A DNA stretch of 64,000 bases, from the NCBI RefSeq assembly GCF_014204795.1, contig NZ_JACHMB010000001.1, positions 7,762,501 through 7,826,500 on the forward strand. The letters are read 5' to 3'. Both the position numbers and the translations under genes were made by a program. This document shows positions 43,693-51,635 of the stretch, piece after piece. The stretch is from Nonomuraea jabiensis (GTDB taxonomy: Bacteria > Actinomycetota > Actinomycetes > Streptosporangiales > Streptosporangiaceae). The first letter of the stretch is position 1. Every line of letters starts with the position of its first letter. Under the pieces are notes generated by a model. The model worked only from the letters and a program-made list of their open reading frames with translations, was not told the DNA's origin and searched no databases.

Positions 43693-44052
43693 TCAAGCGA
43701 CCTCCGGCACGGCGTGCGCCTTGATCGCCACGCTGGTCAGCGCCAGCAGCAGATCAAGGTCCGGCTCGGCCTCGACCCTCAGGGTCACCCACGCGTGGTC
43801 GGCGCCCACCTGGACCTGAACGCAGTCGCGCAGGTACGGCTCCAGCCGCTCGATCGCGGGCTCCGTCAGGCACAGGCTCACCTCGTCCGCGCCGGTCAGG
43901 CGCAGGATCTCGGTGCCGCGGACGGTGAAGGCCATGCCACGCCTGGTGTCGCTCAGCTCCAGGGCCGGCCAGGACAACAGCTGGGCCACCGCTCGGGCCA
44001 CGTACGGCCCCCGGCGCCCGGTCGATCGCCGCCTGGCGGAAATGACTGTCAC
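43693..44052 (-). CDS. Luciferase-domain-like (DUF5519-type) small protein
   Basis: 119 residues from GTG 44052. The core RGTEILRLTGADEVSLCLTE, then RLEPYLRDCVQVQVGADHAW, then VTLRVEAEPDLDLLLALTSV matches the small so-called luciferase domain of actinomycetes: a His/Asp-rich strand pair, then a hydrophobic helix. The function is unknown and light emission is not implied. The frame is open for 17 more codons upstream (to a TTG at 44103), but those lack a start signal. Confidence 0.6.
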   Translation of the reverse strand: MTVISARRRSTGRRGPYVARAVAQLLSWPALELSDTRRGMAFTVRGTEILRLTGADEVSLCLTEPAIERLEPYLRDCVQVQVGADHAWVTLRVEAEPDLDLLLALTSVAIKAHAVPEVA

Positions 44053-44158
44053 GTTTCCATGCTGATGCACCGCACCACGGACCCGCCATCGTCCGTTCTT
44101 CAACTGTTATCCGCGTCGTGAGAATTTCGATCCCATGGTCGCCCGCCAGGGCGACGGA

Positions 44159-44191
44159 CGGGACCGGTTATTCATCCGGCGTTCATCATGC
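44159..44191 (+). promoter_or_regulatory. Probable PHO box (PhoP direct repeats) upstream of the DUF839 phosphatase
   Basis: Two 11-base direct repeat units, ATTCATCCGGC (44170-44180) and GTTCATCATGC (44181-44191), match the 5' GTTCA(C/T)C half of the actinomycete PHO-box unit with exact 11-base spacing. A weaker unit precedes them (CGGGACCGGTT, 44159-44169). The box ends 85 bases upstream of a PhoX/DUF839-type gene, a known class of phosphate-starvation target. Confidence 0.6.
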
Positions 44192-44276
44192 GGACTGCGG
44201 GCGGCGCGGCGGCCGTCTCCGTGGCATCGTTGGGTCGGCTGGTGTACAAGCGTCCAGACGCTAGAGGAGATGTCCC

Positions 44277-45692
44277 GTGTCCTCACCCGTTCCCCCTCCG
44301 ATTCCTCGTCGTTCCTTCCTCGGCCGCGCCGCCGCGGGGAGTCTCGGCATCGCGTTAGCCGGCAGCATCGAGACCATCGCGGGCCCGGCCGCGTTCGCCG
44401 CCACCCGGCCCCCGCTCGGCTACGGCCCGCTGGTCCCCGACCCGGCCGGCATCCTCGCCCTGCCCGCCGGGTTCTCGTACCGCATCGTCGCGGAGGCGGG
44501 GGTGACGCTGCTGGAGAGCGGCGAGCCGACCCCGAGCGACGCCGACGGCACGGCGGCCTTCTCGCACGGCCGGGGTGCCACGCTGGTCAACAACCACGAG
44601 ATCGGAGGCAGCGAGCCGTATCGGGTGCCGGCGCTGCCCGGCCTCACCTACGACCCCGGCGCCGGGGGCGGCACCACCAACATCGACGTCGACGCGCGCG
44701 GCGAGCGGATCCGCGAATACGTGAGCCTGGCCGGCACCCACAACAACTGCGCCGGCGGCAAGACCCCCTGGAACACCTGGCTGACCTGCGAGGAGACCGA
44801 GCAGCGCGCCGGCGGGGCCTACCAGAAGGACCACGGTTACGTCTTCGAGGTCGACCCGTTCGACCGCGAGGCCAACCAGGACCCGGTGCCGCTGAAGTTC
44901 CTCGGCCGCTACTCGCACGAGGCCGTCGCCGTCGACCCGAGGACGTCGGCGATCTACCTGACCGAGGACGCCGGCGGGCCGAACGGCCTCTACTACCGGT
45001 GGACCCCGCCGAGGAAATTCCACGGTCGCAAGGGCGCGCTGCGGGCGCTGGCGCTGTCCGAGGGCGGCGACACCGCCGGCAAGCTGGAGGCGCTGAGCTG
45101 CTACCGGGACGACACGCACGTCGCCGACCTGTCGGAGGCGACCGAGCCGGGCACGCGCTTCAAGGCCCGCTGGGTGGAGGTGCCCGACCGCGACGCCAAG
45201 ACCCAGTCGGTACGCCTGCAGTTCGCCAACGACCAGGTCACCCGCAGTCGCAAGCTGGAGGGCGCCTGGTGGGGCGACGGCGGCGCGTACTTCGTGGCCA
45301 GCTTCGCCCGGCACACCGACGGCAGCGTCAACGAGCACGACGGCCAGGTGTGGTTCTACGACCCGCGCACCGAGACCGTCACGCTCAAGGTCATCTTCGG
45401 CGTCAACCCCGACCCGAGCCAGGACACCAACTTCGACGGGCCCGACAACATCACGGTCTCGCCGTACGGCGGGGTGATCCTCGCCGAGGACGGCGAGGGC
45501 ATCCAGCACCTGGTGGGCGTCAGCGCGCACGGCAAGTCGTACCCGCTGGCGCGCAACGACCTCAACGACAGCGAGTTCACCGGCCCGACGTTCAGTGCCG
45601 ACGGCCGCATCCTGTTCGCCAACATCCAGTCGCCCGGCCACGTCTTCGCCATCACCGGCCCGTGGCGGCGCTCCGGGCACGCCGGCGACTGA
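44277..45692 (+). CDS. Tat-exported DUF839/PhoX-like phosphatase
   Basis: 471 residues. The twin-arginine signal RRSFLGRAAAGSLGIALAGS (residues 11-30) sends a folded, cofactor-loaded enzyme out. The mature part is a DUF839 beta-propeller: TLVNNHEIGG, LAGTHNNCAGGKTPWNTWLT, TCEE, GRYSHEAVAVDP, YLTEDAG, with acidic and His clusters that in PhoX bind iron and calcium. These enzymes release phosphate from organic esters during phosphate limitation. GTG 44277 is preceded by AGAGGAG. Its upstream region has a PHO-box-like repeat and a terminator hairpin follows. Confidence 0.9.
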   Translation: MSSPVPPPIPRRSFLGRAAAGSLGIALAGSIETIAGPAAFAATRPPLGYGPLVPDPAGILALPAGFSYRIVAEAGVTLLESGEPTPSDADGTAAFSHGRGATLVNNHEIGGSEPYRVPALPGLTYDPGAGGGTTNIDVDARGERIREYVSLAGTHNNCAGGKTPWNTWLTCEETEQRAGGAYQKDHGYVFEVDPFDREANQDPVPLKFLGRYSHEAVAVDPRTSAIYLTEDAGGPNGLYYRWTPPRKFHGRKGALRALALSEGGDTAGKLEALSCYRDDTHVADLSEATEPGTRFKARWVEVPDRDAKTQSVRLQFANDQVTRSRKLEGAWWGDGGAYFVASFARHTDGSVNEHDGQVWFYDPRTETVTLKVIFGVNPDPSQDTNFDGPDNITVSPYGGVILAEDGEGIQHLVGVSAHGKSYPLARNDLNDSEFTGPTFSADGRILFANIQSPGHVFAITGPWRRSGHAGD

Positions 45693-45704
45693 CGCCGGCC
45701 CGCT

Positions 45705-45733
45705 CTCCCGGCGCGCGAGCCGTGCGCCGGGAG
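45705..45733 (+). terminator. Hairpin terminator after the DUF839 phosphatase
   Basis: Perfect 10-base stem CTCCCGGCGC / GCGCCGGGAG with a 9-base loop, 13 bases past the stop. The rest of the 252-base gap to the amidase shows no gene. Confidence 0.7.
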
Positions 45734-45944
45734 GGCCCCGCTCGCGGGGAAAACCGCTCGACGGCCCTGGGCGGCACCCGCCACCATGGGTCGTGATGTA
45801 CCGAGCGTAGAAGCACCTCGATCACAGCAGGGGATGGCCCCCGAGTCGCGGCCATCGCCTCTGTTCAGGCTGTTCGTCGTCGGCGGCGCCCCGGGCGCCG
45901 CCCACCGCCACATGTGATCGAGGACGCTCAGAAAGAGGCTCTTC

Positions 45945-47363
45945 ATGGAGCTCTACGAATACGCAAGGTACGACGCCGTCGGGATCGCGGATCTGATCAG
46001 GTCGGGCGAGGTCACCGCCGGCGAGGTCGAGGCCACCGCCAGGCGGGCCCTGGAATGGGCCGACGCGCAGGTCAACGGCCTGGCCCTGCCGGTGTTCAGC
46101 CAGGCCCTCGCGCACGCGGAGGACGGGCCGTTCGCCGGGGTGCCGTTCCTGATCAAGGATCACGGGCCGGTGGCCGAAGGGGTGCCGTTCACCCTCGGCA
46201 GCCGGGCCCTGCCGGGCATCGTCCCCGGGCGCGACACCGAGCTGATGGCCCGCTTCCGGGCCGCCGGCCTGGTCACGCTGGGCCTGACCACCGTCCCGGA
46301 GCTGTGCCTCAGCTTCGCCACCGAATCGCTCAGGTACGGGCCCACCCGCAACCCCTGGGACCTGGACAGGGGCGCGGGCGGGTCGAGCGGCGGCGCGGCC
46401 GCCCTGGTCGCCGCCGGCGCCGTGCCCGTCGCGCACGCCAGCGACGGAGCCGGGTCCATCCGCGTCCCGGCCTCCTGCTGCGGGCTGGTCGGGCTCAAGC
46501 CGAGCCGCGGCCGGATCAGCTGCGGGCCCGACGCGGGCGAGGCGATGCTCGGCATGTCGTACGAGTTCGCGCTCACGCGGACGGTCCGCGACGCCGCGCA
46601 CCTCCTGGACGCCGTCCAGGGACCCGGCATCGGCGACAGGTACACCGCGCCGCCCCCACGGCGCCGCTACGCCGACGAGGTCGGGGCCGACCCCGGCCGG
46701 CTGAGGGTGGCGGTGACCACCAAGGCGTGGTCGGGGGCCGAGGTGGACGGCCGGGTGGCCGAGGCGGCGCTGCGGGTGGGCCACGCGCTGGAGCGGGCCG
46801 GGCACGACGTCACCGAGGCCGGCCCGGCCGTGGACGGCGAGGCGATCATGCGCAGCCTGGTGGCCGAGAGCGTGGCGATCGCCTCCACGCTGCTCATGGC
46901 CCCCAGGCAGCCCGACCAGGCCCGGATGGAGGCCGTCTCCCGGCAGGCCCTGCGGGTGGCGCGGGAGTACACCGGGCTCGACCTGCTGGCCGCCCTCGAC
47001 GCCCAGAACCGGGTCACCCGCTCCGCGGGCGCGTTCTTCACCGAGCACGACCTGCTCGTGAGCCCCACGCTGGCCCGCCTGCCCGCGCCGCACGGCACGC
47101 TGCGCTACGACGATCCCGAACACACGCTGACGAGCTGGCTGGAGTCGCTCGACGGCTACGGGCCGTTCACGGTGCTGTTCAACGTCACCGGGCAGCCCGC
47201 GATCAGCCTGCCGCTCGGCCACGCCGACGGGCTGCCCGTCGGCGTGCAGATCGTCGCGCCTTACGGCCGCGAGGACCTGCTGTTCCGGATCGCCGCCCAC
47301 CTGGAACAGGCGATGCCCTGGAAGGACCGGACGCCACCGGTCTTCGCGGGAGACCGTTCCTAG
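45945..47363 (+). CDS. Amidase-signature hydrolase
   Basis: 472 residues. The Ser-cisSer-Lys triad is visible: K71 in GVPFLIKDHGPV, the Ser pair 147-148 in GAGGSSGGAAALVAAG and S171 in GAGSIRVPASCCG. The C-terminal FNVTGQPAISLPLG is also typical. Such enzymes hydrolyse amides, nylon-type oligomers or aryl esters; the substrate loop gives no clear hint. ATG 45945 begins MELYEYARYDAVGIADLI, a family-typical start. It ends in TAG that forms the edge of a large dyad structure preceding the next gene. Confidence 0.9.
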   Translation: MELYEYARYDAVGIADLIRSGEVTAGEVEATARRALEWADAQVNGLALPVFSQALAHAEDGPFAGVPFLIKDHGPVAEGVPFTLGSRALPGIVPGRDTELMARFRAAGLVTLGLTTVPELCLSFATESLRYGPTRNPWDLDRGAGGSSGGAAALVAAGAVPVAHASDGAGSIRVPASCCGLVGLKPSRGRISCGPDAGEAMLGMSYEFALTRTVRDAAHLLDAVQGPGIGDRYTAPPPRRRYADEVGADPGRLRVAVTTKAWSGAEVDGRVAEAALRVGHALERAGHDVTEAGPAVDGEAIMRSLVAESVAIASTLLMAPRQPDQARMEAVSRQALRVAREYTGLDLLAALDAQNRVTRSAGAFFTEHDLLVSPTLARLPAPHGTLRYDDPEHTLTSWLESLDGYGPFTVLFNVTGQPAISLPLGHADGLPVGVQIVAPYGREDLLFRIAAHLEQAMPWKDRTPPVFAGDRS

Positions 47364-47425
47364 GTGCCGAACGGCACGGTCGCCGGGGTCAAGAGGTGCC
47401 GAACGGCACCTGGCCCCGGCGACCG
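47362..47425. promoter_or_regulatory. Nested palindromes between amidase and membrane-protein genes
   Basis: GTGCCGAACGGCAC occurs at 47364-47377 and 47396-47409, exactly 32 bases apart; the second extends to an 18-base dyad (47394-47411). A further pair of perfect 12-base arms, CGGTCGCCGGGG (47377-47388) and CCCCGGCGACCG (47414-47425), encloses the second dyad. As DNA these are two operators one turn multiple apart; as RNA the whole forms a long two-tier hairpin. It ends 22 bases before the membrane-protein start. Confidence 0.65.
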
Positions 47426-47447
47426 GGCTGCCGGGAGGCTTGATCGC

Positions 47448-48416
47448 ATGGAAACCCTCACTTCCGGCCGGCGCGGCTACGCGGCGGCGCTGTGGGCGCT
47501 GGGCTACGGCCTGCTCGGGGCGGCGTGGGCGCTGGGGACGCCCGGCTTCCCCTGGGGCGCCTCGGACCCCGACCCGGACGGGGCGCTGTCCGTCCTGGCC
47601 GGCACGACGCCGGGCTTCGGCTGGTGGATCGCCGCCTTCGCGCTGCTCGCCCTGGTGACGGCGCTGGCGCTGGCCCGCGGGAACGGCGGCCGCGCCCCGC
47701 TCTACCTGGCCTGGCCGATCGCCGTGCTCCTGATCCTGGTCGTCCCCGACTCCCGGCTCATGATGGGCCTGGCCTACACGCCCCTCCTGCTGGTCGCGCC
47801 GCTGTTCGGCTGGAGCCTGGGCGGCGTCACCATCGCCGACGCCTGGCCGTGGCCGGTGCTCAACCAGCTCGTCTGCGTGCTCGGCGGGCTGCTGCTGGCC
47901 GCCGCGGCGCTGGCGTACGGCCGCGGCCGGGACGCGGGGCGCTGGTTCACCCCCGAGCGGGGGCGCCGGGCCGTGTCCGTGGCGGTCGCGGTGCCGCTGG
48001 TCTACTGCCTGACCCGGTGGGCCTGGGCCCTGGGCATCCCGCTCGGCGTGAGCCCGGAGTTCCTCGCGCAGGGCGAGGACGGCCTGTGGCTGGCCGGCGC
48101 GTACCTGGCGACCTTCGGCGCGTTCGGCGGCGTGCTCACGCTCGGGCTGACCCAGCGGTGGGGTGAGGTCTTCCCGCGCTGGATCCCCGGCCTGCGCGGC
48201 AGGCGGGTGCCGCCCCTGCTGGCGGTCATCCCCGCCGGGCTCGTCTCGATCGTCGTCACCGTGGCCGGGCTGACCTACATCAGGCAGACGATCGCCGGCC
48301 GGTTCACCCTGGACGAATGGGGCGCCTGGCTCCCGGAGTGCTTCTGGCCGATCTGGGGCGCCGCCCTGGCCACCGCCACGATCTGCTACTCCCGGCGCCG
48401 GGTCACAGGCAACTGA
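47448..48416 (+). CDS. Polytopic membrane protein, unknown
   Basis: 322 residues with about eight predicted helices (for example AALWALGYGLLGAAWALGTP, WWIAAFALLALVTALALARG, VAVAVPLVYCLTRWAWALGI, LLAVIPAGLVSIVVTVAGLT). No catalytic or transport signature is recognised. ATG 47448 is preceded by GGGAGG and follows an unusual nested palindrome, suggesting tight repression. Many actinomycete genes with such dyads are controlled by a TetR- or PadR-type regulator, but none is adjacent here. Confidence 0.75.
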   Translation: METLTSGRRGYAAALWALGYGLLGAAWALGTPGFPWGASDPDPDGALSVLAGTTPGFGWWIAAFALLALVTALALARGNGGRAPLYLAWPIAVLLILVVPDSRLMMGLAYTPLLLVAPLFGWSLGGVTIADAWPWPVLNQLVCVLGGLLLAAAALAYGRGRDAGRWFTPERGRRAVSVAVAVPLVYCLTRWAWALGIPLGVSPEFLAQGEDGLWLAGAYLATFGAFGGVLTLGLTQRWGEVFPRWIPGLRGRRVPPLLAVIPAGLVSIVVTVAGLTYIRQTIAGRFTLDEWGAWLPECFWPIWGAALATATICYSRRRVTGN

Positions 48417-48481
48417 CGGGGAGTAACCGGGCGCGCTCGTGACCCGCTCTTGGTGTCCGCCTCAGTACGCTCCCGTGCGTG

Positions 48482-48688
48482 ATGGAAGACAAGAGCCGGA
48501 GCAGGCGGCGGATCAGCATCGACGGAGCGGGCATCGAGAGGCGCAGGACGGCGATCCAGGCGCTGGTGGATCAGGCGCCGCCGCCGGCGGACGCGCGGGT
48601 CCCGATGCCCCGCCCCATCTTCAGCCCGCGCTCGGACGGGCCGGAAGCGCCGCGATCGCCGCTGACCAGGCATCTCCGGGAAGGGTGA
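48482..48688 (+). CDS. Possible small basic protein
   Basis: 68 residues, MEDKSRSRRRISIDGAGIER followed by a short helix (AIQALVDQAP) and a Pro/Arg-rich tail. The ATG has no strong ribosome site and the last 68 bases overlap the convergent protease gene. Length, charge and separate spacing after the membrane gene are compatible with a real small gene, but it could be a chance frame. Confidence 0.3.
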   Translation: MEDKSRSRRRISIDGAGIERRRTAIQALVDQAPPPADARVPMPRPIFSPRSDGPEAPRSPLTRHLREG

Positions 48689-49451
48689 CGTACTTGCCGA
48701 GGAACTGCCGCGCCGAGGCGGAGTCCAGGCGGTAGTCGTAGTTGGTCTTCCGGCAGGCGTCGTCCGCACCGGAGATCGTCGTGGCGATGAGGAGGTGCGA
48801 GGTGAGCCCGCCCAGGAAGTTCGGGCCGCCCGAGTCGCCGAAGCAGGTGCTCCCGTCGCCCTTGGTGGACAGCGAGAGGTTGAGCCATCTCGGGGTCATG
48901 CTCTTGTACGAGATGGTCGCCTGGTGGCGCGTGTCGGTGTAGTAGAAGCGCTGGCCGCGCGGCTTCTTCTTGGTGGGCTGGAGCGAGCCGTACCCGACGG
49001 GGGTGAAGCGTGCGGACTCCAGCTTGTTCTCGGCCTTGAGGAGGTCGAGCAGGCCCGCGGCCGGCAGCTGGGCGGGCGTGATGTTCGGGACGGGCTTGTT
49101 GAAGACGACGACGGCCATGTCGTGCAGGTCCGACTTCTTTGAGAAGCGCGGGTCCGGGATGTAACGGCCGGTGTAGACCTGGGCCCCGCGCTTGTAGTGG
49201 TCGGCGAAGGAGACGGTGGCCGTCTTCTGCTTCGGCTCACCGCAGTGGGCGGCGGTGAGCAGGACGGTCGGCGAGATGAGCGTTCCGGTGCAGTACGCCC
49301 ACGTGCCGTCGGGATTCGGCTCATCGGAGATGAGAGCCCCTACTTCCGGGTGGGTGTCACCGTCGGCGGAGCCGTTGGTGATGGCCGCTGCGGGAGTCGC
49401 GGTGTACGCCAGCGTCGCGGCGACAACCATGACAAAAGGGACATAACGCAT
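48621..49451 (-). CDS. Secreted trypsin-like (S1) serine protease
   Basis: 276 residues. The signal peptide ends near residue 23 (TATPAAA). ITNGSADGDTHPEVGALIS follows as the mature N-terminus, without a long propeptide. Catalytic triad: H69 in VLLTAAHC, D111 in SDLHDMAVV, S207 in CFGDSGGPNFLG. The residues around the S1 pocket (GDGSTCFGDSGGP) lack the Asp of trypsin, so specificity is probably not tryptic. ATG 49451 is clear. It is monocistronic, divergent from the crotonase gene. Confidence 0.93.
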   Translation of the reverse strand: MRYVPFVMVVAATLAYTATPAAAITNGSADGDTHPEVGALISDEPNPDGTWAYCTGTLISPTVLLTAAHCGEPKQKTATVSFADHYKRGAQVYTGRYIPDPRFSKKSDLHDMAVVVFNKPVPNITPAQLPAAGLLDLLKAENKLESARFTPVGYGSLQPTKKKPRGQRFYYTDTRHQATISYKSMTPRWLNLSLSTKGDGSTCFGDSGGPNFLGGLTSHLLIATTISGADDACRKTNYDYRLDSASARQFLGKYVTLPGDAWSAAIAALPARPSAG

Positions 49452-49630
49452 TCCCGAAGTTTAGGGGTCAGAAGGTGATGAATGGCACATATAGGCAAAA
49501 AGATCTACTTGTTTTCCAGGGAAAGGCCGGTTTGGCGGCGCATTTCCGGAGCCGGGGGCATTGCGTCTCTAAGATCCCCCGGTGAATGCTCGGGCCCTGT
49601 CGAGTCCCCTTTGACGACAGGAGCGGCACC

Positions 49631-50410
49631 ATGACCGCCGAACCGCCCGCCATCACCACCGTCGGCGACGGGATCGCCAGGCTCACCCTGAACAACCCCC
49701 GGCGCAAGAACGCCATCACGCTGGAGATGGCCGCCCTCGTCGAGGACTTCTGCGCCCGCGTCCACGGCGACGACACCATCGGCGCCGTCCTCGTGGACGG
49801 CGCCGGCGGCTACTTCTGCAGCGGCGCCGACACCCGCGACCTGGCCGCCTCCTCCGCCGATCCCGCCGCGCCCGAGTCGGTCGCGCGGACCTCCGCCGTG
49901 TACGCGGCGTTCGTGCAGGTCGGGCGGCTCCCGGTGCCCAGCGTGTCCCTGGTGACCGGCGGCGCGGTCGGCGCCGGGCTCAACCTCGCCCTGGCCACCG
50001 ACCTGATGCTGGTCAGCCATGACGCGGTGCTCGACAGCGGGTTCGTGGCGCGCGGCATCCATCCGGGTGGTGGTCACCTGGCCCTGCTCGGCCGCGCGGC
50101 CGGATATCAGCACGCCATCGCGCTCGGAGCGCTGGGCGCGGCGCTGTCCGGCGCCGAGGCCGTGCGCCGCGGCCTGGCCTGGGACGTGGTGGAGCCGCAC
50201 GCCATGCTGGAGACCGCCACCCGGCTCGTGGCCATGGCCGCCGCCGACCCCGGGCTGGCCCGGCGGATCAAGCAGAGCGCCACCCTCGAACTCGGCCCGC
50301 CCGCGGTGCCCTGGCCGTCGGCGCTGGAGATCGAACGCGGGATGCAGATGTGGTCGCTGGGCCGCAAGGGCAGCCAGGGGTGGGACCGGAAACCGCCCGT
50401 TGAGTCCTGA
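49631..50410 (+). CDS. Enoyl-CoA hydratase/isomerase family protein
   Basis: 259 residues, crotonase fold: RLTLNNPRRKNAITLEM near the N-terminus, the oxyanion/CoA-binding region GGYFCSGADTRDLA and GAVGAGLNLALATDLMLVS in the middle. The two glutamates of classical hydratases (in GGGxELA and PExxLGxxPGxGG) are replaced here (GAGLNLA and FVARGIHPGGGH), so hydration is unlikely and an isomerase or other crotonase reaction is more probable. ATG 49631 has AGGAG seven bases upstream. The stop is three bases from the convergent cupin. Confidence 0.85.
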   Translation: MTAEPPAITTVGDGIARLTLNNPRRKNAITLEMAALVEDFCARVHGDDTIGAVLVDGAGGYFCSGADTRDLAASSADPAAPESVARTSAVYAAFVQVGRLPVPSVSLVTGGAVGAGLNLALATDLMLVSHDAVLDSGFVARGIHPGGGHLALLGRAAGYQHAIALGALGAALSGAEAVRRGLAWDVVEPHAMLETATRLVAMAAADPGLARRIKQSATLELGPPAVPWPSALEIERGMQMWSLGRKGSQGWDRKPPVES

Positions 50411-50413
50411 TCG

Positions 50414-50917
50414 TCAGCCCTGCTCCAGCGAGCGGGCCTCCTTCCACCGCGGGCTGTCGAGGAAGTGGTTGTCGTACAGCTCCTGGGAGTTCAGCAGCTC
50501 CTCGAGGGTGGCCTCGCCGGCGCGCAGGCGGGCCAGCAGGCGGAAATACTCGAAGCGCTCCACGCCCGGCGTGATGACGATCAGCAGGTCCGCCTCGGAG
50601 CCGGGGGCGGCGGCGAAGGCGTGGGCGACGTTCGGCGGCACCACGGCCATGTCGCCCTCCTCCAGGGTGAGCACCTCCTCGCCCGCCAGCACCTGGGCGG
50701 CGCCGCCGAGGACGTAGAACAGCTCGCTGGAGGCGGTGTGCAGGTGGGGCACCGCGCCGTCGGCGCCCGGGGTGAGGGTCATGCGCAGGCTGCTCAGGGC
50801 GCCTGCGGTGGAGCTGGAGTCGAGCAGGAGCCGGCCGGTGGCCGGGGCGTCGCCGCCGCCGACGATCTCGGCGTCGGCCGCGCGTACGACTGCGGTCTCG
50901 GGCGTGATGAGCGACAT
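50414..50917 (-). CDS. Cupin-domain protein
   Basis: 167 residues. The cupin metal motif reads PHLHTASSELFYVLGG with the second motif GDMAVVPPNVAHAFAA. The single barrel is followed by a helical tail (FRLLARLRAGEATLEELLNS) of the type found in short quercetinase-like cupins. Two His and one Glu ligand are kept. It is 24 bases downstream of the TetR gene on the same strand, so probably part of its regulon. Substrate unknown. Confidence 0.88.
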   Translation of the reverse strand: MSLITPETAVVRAADAEIVGGGDAPATGRLLLDSSSTAGALSSLRMTLTPGADGAVPHLHTASSELFYVLGGAAQVLAGEEVLTLEEGDMAVVPPNVAHAFAAAPGSEADLLIVITPGVERFEYFRLLARLRAGEATLEELLNSQELYDNHFLDSPRWKEARSLEQG

Positions 50918-50941
50918 GGTGAGAAGTCCTTTCCGGGGAAG

Positions 50942-51541
50942 TCAGAGGGCGCCGTCGAGGGCGGCGGCGACCAGGCGTTCGGCATAGGCGCGATCGACCG
51001 GGTGGCCGGTGATCAGGACGCGGTAGTACAGGGCTCCGGCGAGCTGCTCCAGCAGCGTCATGGGGTCGACGTCGGGGCGGAGCCGGCCCTCGTCGCGGGC
51101 GCGCTCGATGAGGCGGCAGGCCAGCGCGTTGCGGCGGGCGTAGACGTCCCGCTCCAGCGCGCCGACGTCGTCGTGGCGGGCGGCGGCGGCGACCAGTTCG
51201 GCCACCGTCCCCGCCGAGCGGCTCTCCTGGCCGGGCGGCAGGCCCGCGACCCGCATCCGGTTGAGCCCGGCGGCGACCTTCTCCATGTAGTCGGTGAGGT
51301 CGCGCCGGATGTCGCCGGTGTCGGTGATCTCGTCGTGGTCCTGCAGCCTGGCCACGACGGCCAGGGCGAGGTGGTCCTTGGTGGGCCAGCGGCGGTACAG
51401 CGTGGTCTTGGCGATGCCGGCCCGCTCGGCCACCTCGTCGGTGGACAGGCCGCCGTACCCGTGCCGCAGCAGCAGCTCGGTGGCCGCCTGCAGGACGCGC
51501 TCGTCGACCTCGGTGTCACGCGGTCGCCCCCGTGGACTCAT
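50942..51541 (-). CDS. TetR-family transcriptional regulator
   Basis: 199 residues. The helix-turn-helix at about 20-60 reads ELLLRHGYGGLSTDEVAERA, then GIAKTTLYRRWPTKDHLALA. The C-terminal domain is all-helical (TetR_C-like, DIRRDLTDYMEKVAAGLNRM). ATG 51541 has GGAGGG seven bases upstream. A perfect 9-base-arm inverted repeat lies 15 bases upstream of the start, very probably its autoregulatory operator. The cupin gene follows in the same operon. Confidence 0.92.
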   Translation of the reverse strand: MSPRGRPRDTEVDERVLQAATELLLRHGYGGLSTDEVAERAGIAKTTLYRRWPTKDHLALAVVARLQDHDEITDTGDIRRDLTDYMEKVAAGLNRMRVAGLPPGQESRSAGTVAELVAAAARHDDVGALERDVYARRNALACRLIERARDEGRLRPDVDPMTLLEQLAGALYYRVLITGHPVDRAYAERLVAAALDGAL

Positions 51542-51555
51542 TGGGGATCCCTCCA

Positions 51556-51577
51556 TTTCGCTACTGGGGTAGCGAAA
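51556..51577. promoter_or_regulatory. TetR operator candidate
   Basis: Perfect inverted repeat TTTCGCTAC-TGGG-GTAGCGAAA immediately upstream of the tetR/cupin operon start, in an AT-richer patch that also holds likely promoter sequence. Confidence 0.65.
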
Positions 51578-51635
51578 ATCAAGGTACACCGCGGCCGCTC
51601 ATTTACGCAACAGCAGTTTCGTATATGCCTTCGGG

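Noticed and set aside
43693-44052. Bacterial luciferase
   Set aside because: The so-called luciferase domain name is historical for this small family; no flavin monooxygenase fold or lux genes are seen.
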